Below, in pieces: positions 6,538 through 9,923 of a stretch of 9,923 nucleotides of DNA. The DNA is from an uncultured Lachnospiraceae bacterium (lineage in GTDB: Bacteria; Bacillota; Clostridia; Lachnospirales; Lachnospiraceae). The stretch covers positions 1-9,923 of the forward strand of contig CAJOQZ010000251.1 of the NCBI GenBank assembly GCA_905236585.1, read 5' to 3'. A program made the translations under genes and the position numbers. The notes below the pieces were generated by a model. That model saw only the letters and a program-made list of their open reading frames with translations, searched no databases and had not been told where the DNA came from. How positions within the stretch are numbered: position 1 is the first letter of the stretch; each line of letters begins with the position of its first letter.

Positions 6538-7455
6538 ATGGACACAAATATTTTATTGGAATCCGGCACAAATGAGTTGGAGATCTTAGAGTTTAAGGTA
6601 GCGAACAATTACTACGGAATCAACGTAGCGAAGATTCGCGAGATCCTGACATTCCAGCCGGTAACTCCGGTGCCGAATTCGCATCCGTTTGTGGAAGGGA
6701 TTTTTATGCCGCGTGATACGATGATTTCCGTCATCAATCTGCGCAGCTGCTTAGGATATGAGCAAGATCCCGATATCGAAGGGCTGTTTTTCATTACGAA
6801 TTTCAACAGTTTGAATACTGCGTTCCATGTAGATGAAGTTTTAGGTATTCACCGTGTATCATGGGAAGAGATCAATACGCCGGACTCGACGATCAATGCG
6901 GAGGACGCGGGCGTATCGACCGGCGTCATTAAGTTGGAGAACCGTCTTGTTGTTATCTTGGACTTCGAGAAGATCGTATCCAACATCAACCCTGAGACGG
7001 GACTGAAAGTATCCGACCTTGACAATTACGAGGAGCGCGACCGTTCCAAGTCGCCGATTCTCATAGCGGAGGATTCGCCGCTGTTGTCGAAACTGATTAC
7101 CGAGTGTCTGAATAAAGCAGGCTACACTAATTTGATCATCAACCCGAACGGGCAGGAAGCGTGGAACAAGTTAGTAGAATACAACAACGAAGGACGCGTG
7201 CTCGACGCGGTTCACTGCATCGTTACCGATATCGAGATGCCGCAGATGGACGGACACCGCTTATGCAAACTGGTAAAAGAGAACGAGGTAATGCGGAATA
7301 TCCCGGTTATTATCTTCTCATCCCTGATTAACGAGGAGATCCGGCGCAAAGGCGAGTCGCTCGGTGCGGATGCGCAGCTGACGAAGCCGGAAATCGGCAA
7401 ACTCGTTGCCGCTATCGACAGTTTAGTTGACGAATATGAAAGCGCAAGAGTATAA
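6538..7455 (+). CDS. cheV: Chemotaxis protein CheV (CheW domain plus receiver)
   Basis: This 305-aa cytoplasmic chemotaxis adaptor has an N-terminal CheW-like domain (about residues 12-152, with ILEFKVANNYYGINVAKIRE and GVIKLENRLVVILDFEKI). A receiver domain follows (about 172-300) with acidic residues E178/D179, phosphoacceptor D231 in IVTDIEMPQMDG, S261/S262 and K283 in LTKPE. CheV couples chemoreceptors to the kinase CheA, and its phosphorylation takes part in adaptation in B. subtilis. The length matches the family. The start has a strong GGGGGAGG site at about 8 bases. The gene lies 24 bases after the lipoprotein gene and is probably co-transcribed with it. A hairpin follows 24 bases after the stop. 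It supports, with the upstream flagellar-type genes, that the organism is motile. Confidence 0.95.
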   Translation: MDTNILLESGTNELEILEFKVANNYYGINVAKIREILTFQPVTPVPNSHPFVEGIFMPRDTMISVINLRSCLGYEQDPDIEGLFFITNFNSLNTAFHVDEVLGIHRVSWEEINTPDSTINAEDAGVSTGVIKLENRLVVILDFEKIVSNINPETGLKVSDLDNYEERDRSKSPILIAEDSPLLSKLITECLNKAGYTNLIINPNGQEAWNKLVEYNNEGRVLDAVHCIVTDIEMPQMDGHRLCKLVKENEVMRNIPVIIFSSLINEEIRRKGESLGADAQLTKPEIGKLVAAIDSLVDEYESARV

Positions 7456-7456
7456 A
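7427..7456 (+). promoter_or_regulatory. Candidate sigma-A promoter at the 3' end of cheV
   Basis: TTGACG (7427-7432), an 18-base spacer and TATAAA (7451-7456) each match the consensus at five of six positions. It overlaps the last codons and the stop of cheV, so it may be chance from coding sequence. If real, transcription starts near 7463 and the hairpin at 7480-7503 lies in the leader of the next gene. It could drive the 607-aa protein and hisH, which have no other promoter visible between the hairpin and the start codon. Confidence 0.42.
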
Positions 7457-7479
7457 AGGGGTCTTTAACGCACTTTTGA

Positions 7480-7510
7480 AAGGGATGTGGTTTCACATCC
7501 CTTATTTTCT
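7480..7510 (+). terminator. Hairpin with weak T tract, likely terminator after cheV
   Basis: AAGGGATGTG (7480-7489) and CACATCCCTT (7494-7503) form a perfect 10-bp stem with a GTTT loop, followed by the T-rich stretch ATTTTCT. It sits 24 bases after the cheV stop and 17 bases before the next start codon's region begins. The T tract is interrupted, so termination may be partial. Because a promoter-like sequence lies upstream of it, it could also act as a leader hairpin for the next gene. Confidence 0.7.
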
Positions 7511-7527
7511 ATGGAGAGTAAATTCTT

Positions 7528-9351
7528 ATGCCCGGTAATGAAGATTATTTGGACGGATTGTTAGATTCCATTACAAAAGCAAAATCCGATGTGAAAAAAA
7601 GCGAGCGGCGGGAGCGAAGCGGCAGGGAAGAGCGGATCGCCAGACGCAGCCGGATTGCGCCCGAAGATGACTTCATGGAGGCAAGCGGGCTTTCCGGCAG
7701 CCGTTCCTCCCGTCGGGAGCGCGGCAGAGATAGCGGCAGAGGCAGACATTCTCGGCAGAATCGCTCGAACAGTTTTTGGGATAATCTTGATGATGATTTC
7801 GATGATGACGACGACGATTTTATCCGCGCCTTTGAGCGGGAACTGTCTTCGGATACCTCTGATCCGTTCGATATTACGGATATTCAAAGCGACGTTGACT
7901 TTTCGGGAGTCGTATTTGATGATGATGCAAAGGATGAGCCGTCCGCAAAAGATGCGGTTTTAGGCGATATTGCCAGCATTGTATCCGAGGCAAAGGCAAA
8001 AATCGAAGAAGGCAGCGACGACCTTTTGCAAACCATCACATCCCAGATGGACGAACCGGCACCGGAATCGTTTACGGCTGGGATGACCAGTACGACCGGA
8101 AGCGGGGATGCGTCACCGGCGAATCCGTCCGCAGCCGAGGAGGAGAATATTTTATCGCCCGCGTATGCCGAGGACGAACTTGATCTCGGAGACGAACTAT
8201 CCTTGGATTTTTCCGGCGGAACGGACGCACAGGAAGTGCCTCTGATGGATGAGAGCGGAGACGGGCTGGATCTGATGGACATGCTCTCGGCGGACAGCGA
8301 TGGCGAACTTTTAGATATCGGCGAACTTTTGACATCCGATGAAAAGGGGGCGGAACTGTCCGAGACGAGGGAAGCGTTTGAAGCCGGTGCGAAAAGCGCT
8401 GAAAGCGGCGGCGGAGGAGCGGAAGCGGCGGAGGGCGCAGCAGCGGATTCCGATCAGGGAGAAAAGAAGCCGGGACTTCTTGCACGTATCCTTTCTATTT
8501 TCAAGAAAAAGGACGCGGATGCGGACGGTGGATCGAATGTCGGCGTGGTTGACCCGACGCCGGAGCAGTTGGCGGCGGAGAGCGAAGAGATTCTCGAAGA
8601 ATTTGAGGATGACGAGGACGACGACGGGGAATCGCCGGAGGAGAAGAAAGCCCGCAAGAAAAAAGAAAAAGAAGAGGCGAAAGCGAAGAAGAAAGCCGAA
8701 AAGGAAGCGGCGAAGAAAGAAAAAGAAGCCGCAAAAAAGGAAGCCGACGAGAAGAAGAAAGCGGCGAAAGCCGCGAAGGCTGCCGCCAAGGCGGCGAAGC
8801 CGAAGAAGAAGAAAAAGAAGGTTCCCGAGCCGAAAATCCCGATCTTGGCGATCGTTCCTTTTGTTGTGCTTGCCGTGTCTTTGGTTGCAGGCGTGAATAT
8901 TATTATGAACGTCCTAAGTTACCGACCGGTGATTGACGCCGCACAGGAGTCGTTTGACAAGCAGGATTACATCGAGGCGTATTCCGAGGTCGCGGGCATG
9001 GAACTTTCCGGCGAGGATCAGATATTGCGCGATAAGGCGAAGACCATGGCGTTTATGCAGACGAAGTATCGTGAGTATCAGGTCTGCATGGATCTGGGCA
9101 AGTACCAGATGGCGCTCGACAGTCTGCTCGACGGCGTGAACTTCTATATTGAGAACGAGGCGACGGCGAAGTCCCTTGGGATTACGGACAGTTACAATGA
9201 ATACGGCGGCAACCTCGAACGTGCGCTTAGAGAAGACTTTAATTTGTCCGAAGCGGATGCGGTGTCCATTTGGAAGAGCCTGACGCGTAAGGAATATACG
9301 ACGAAGATTCAAAGAGCCGTTCGTGCGGCAGGATTGGAAGACGAATACTAA
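7528..9351 (+). CDS. Large charge-segregated single-pass membrane protein, function unknown
   Basis: This 607-aa protein has clear blocks. A short motif opens it (MPGNEDYLDGLLDSITKA). An Arg/Ser-rich basic region follows (about 22-80), then a long acidic, probably disordered region (about 85-305) with an Asp run at 88-97 and repeated acidic-hydrophobic pieces such as LDLMDML and LLDIGELL. A short helix ending in lysines (LARILSIFKKK) and another acidic piece (about 345-371) come next. A Lys/Ala/Glu-rich helix (about 372-431) leads into one membrane segment (about 437-463). The C-terminal ~145 residues are helical with TPR-like hairpins (FDKQDYIEAYSEVAG and LGKYQMALDSLLDG). The lysine block before the membrane predicts the N-terminal part inside and the helical domain outside. 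The ribosome binding site GGAGAG lies nine bases before the ATG. hisH starts one base after the stop. I do not recognise a named family; anchoring or scaffold roles are guesses. Confidence 0.8.
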   Translation: MPGNEDYLDGLLDSITKAKSDVKKSERRERSGREERIARRSRIAPEDDFMEASGLSGSRSSRRERGRDSGRGRHSRQNRSNSFWDNLDDDFDDDDDDFIRAFERELSSDTSDPFDITDIQSDVDFSGVVFDDDAKDEPSAKDAVLGDIASIVSEAKAKIEEGSDDLLQTITSQMDEPAPESFTAGMTSTTGSGDASPANPSAAEEENILSPAYAEDELDLGDELSLDFSGGTDAQEVPLMDESGDGLDLMDMLSADSDGELLDIGELLTSDEKGAELSETREAFEAGAKSAESGGGGAEAAEGAAADSDQGEKKPGLLARILSIFKKKDADADGGSNVGVVDPTPEQLAAESEEILEEFEDDEDDDGESPEEKKARKKKEKEEAKAKKKAEKEAAKKEKEAAKKEADEKKKAAKAAKAAAKAAKPKKKKKKVPEPKIPILAIVPFVVLAVSLVAGVNIIMNVLSYRPVIDAAQESFDKQDYIEAYSEVAGMELSGEDQILRDKAKTMAFMQTKYREYQVCMDLGKYQMALDSLLDGVNFYIENEATAKSLGITDSYNEYGGNLERALREDFNLSEADAVSIWKSLTRKEYTTKIQRAVRAAGLEDEY

Positions 9352-9352
9352 G

Positions 9353-9923
9353 ATGATTGCGATAATCGATTACGATGCCGGGAATATCAAGAGCGTGGAA
9401 AAAGCCTGCGCATATCTCGGATATGATACGACGGTAACGAATAACGAAAAGGAGATTCTGTCTGCTGACAAGGTGATTTTGCCAGGGGTCGGTGCGTTTG
9501 GGGACGCCATGAAGCGGCTTTCGTCGGCGGGTCTTGATAAGGTTCTTCGCAGGGTACAGGAGTAACGGATTCCCTTGCTGGGAATCTGCCTCGGTCTGCA
9601 GCTGCTGTTTGAGGGCAGCGAGGAATCGGACGGCGTCGAAGGCTTAGGACTGCTTTCCGGCGGCATCTATCGAATCCCCGAAACGATCGATGGTGAGGGT
9701 GAATCGCTGCGTGTGCCTCATATCGGCTGGAACGATCTTACACTACCCCAAAAGAGCCTGTTGTTTGCGAATCTGCCGGATGATCCGTATGTTTATTTTG
9801 TACATTCCTATTATCTGAAGGCAGAATCAAGGGACATTGTTACCGCGCAGACGACATACGGCGTTACGATCGACGCGGCGGTGGAATCGGATCGTATCTT
9901 CGCCTGTCAGTTTCACCCGGAGA
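9353..9923 (+). pseudogene. hisH: hisH, glutamine amidotransferase subunit of IGP synthase, interrupted by in-frame TAA; runs off the window
   Basis: HisH hydrolyses glutamine to supply ammonia to HisF, which makes imidazole glycerol phosphate and AICAR in histidine synthesis. The N-terminus MIAIIDYDAGNIKSVEKA and LPGVGAFGDAM are typical of HisH. At codon 71 (9563-9565) there is TAA; the same frame then continues with RIPLLGICLGLQLLFEGSEE, VPHIGWN, VYFVHSYY and CQFHPE to the window end. Catalytic Cys79, His188 and Glu190 (numbered counting the stop as a codon) are all present, and the length to this point fits the ~200-aa family. No frameshift is needed to join the halves. One base change (for example TCA to TAA) would explain it. 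The sequence alone cannot tell a real nonsense mutation from an error or from two separate products. The start lies one base after the preceding stop, with GGAAG 12 bases upstream. Confidence 0.85.
9558..9562 (+). promoter_or_regulatory. AGGAG directly before the hisH internal stop, possible reinitiation site
   Basis: AGGAG abuts the TAA at 9563. It is 6 bases before the in-frame ATT at 9569 and 12 bases before the in-frame TTG at 9575. If used, it would start a second polypeptide just before the GICLG nucleophile motif. AGGAG also encodes part of Gln-Glu, so chance is quite possible. Confidence 0.2.

Noticed and set aside
8641..8820. Apparent DNA repeat of AAG/GAA/GCG units
   Set aside because: It reflects codons for a Lys/Ala/Glu-rich helix, with no regular repeat unit or spacer, so it is not a tandem repeat element or CRISPR array.
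8339..8896. 185-aa Arg/Lys-rich + strand frame inside the 607-aa protein gene
   Set aside because: It is the shifted reading of purine-rich Lys/Glu codons and has no independent ribosome binding site or fold.

Overview
This window looks like chromosomal DNA of a motile, Gram-positive Clostridia-type bacterium, most likely a Lachnospiraceae-like lineage. That placement rests on my memory of the protein families and not on any search. The supporting features are a FapA/DUF342 gene followed by small flagellar-operon proteins ending in a DUF6115 protein, a CheV adaptor, an OmpR/PhoB-type two-component pair, and consistently strong purine-rich ribosome binding sites. All genes lie on the + strand and are tightly packed. 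I see no tRNA, rRNA, insertion sequence, phage gene or CRISPR array.

Region 1 (1-5658) reads as one long polycistron. It opens with the C-terminal part of FapA. Next come a 106-aa Lys-rich small protein, a membrane-anchored coiled-coil DUF6115 protein, a membrane-anchored protein ending in an MltG-like (LysM-like) domain without the catalytic part, and a single-pass protein with a coiled coil. The last two genes are a response regulator and its sensor histidine kinase. Successive genes overlap by 4, 11 and 17 bases at three junctions, so the two-component system appears translationally coupled to the tail of a flagellar operon.

Region 2 (5659-7510) begins with a 120-base gap holding a plausible extended -10 promoter. 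It then encodes a secreted lipoprotein, best started at TTG 5779 and not at the upstream ATG, and a CheV chemotaxis protein (CheW domain plus receiver). It ends in a perfect 10-bp hairpin.

Region 3 (7427-9923) has a near-consensus promoter-like sequence at the end of cheV, upstream of that hairpin. It then encodes a 607-aa membrane protein with strongly segregated charge blocks, and one base later hisH (glutamine amidotransferase subunit of imidazole glycerol phosphate synthase).

The most notable observation is that hisH carries an in-frame TAA at codon 71. Homology continues in the same frame on both sides and all catalytic residues are retained. This may be a real nonsense mutation, a sequence error, or a split or reinitiated gene. 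I did not find a clearly new defence or mobile system. The most under-described material is the set of membrane-linked proteins in the flagellar operon tail and the charge-segregated 607-aa protein.
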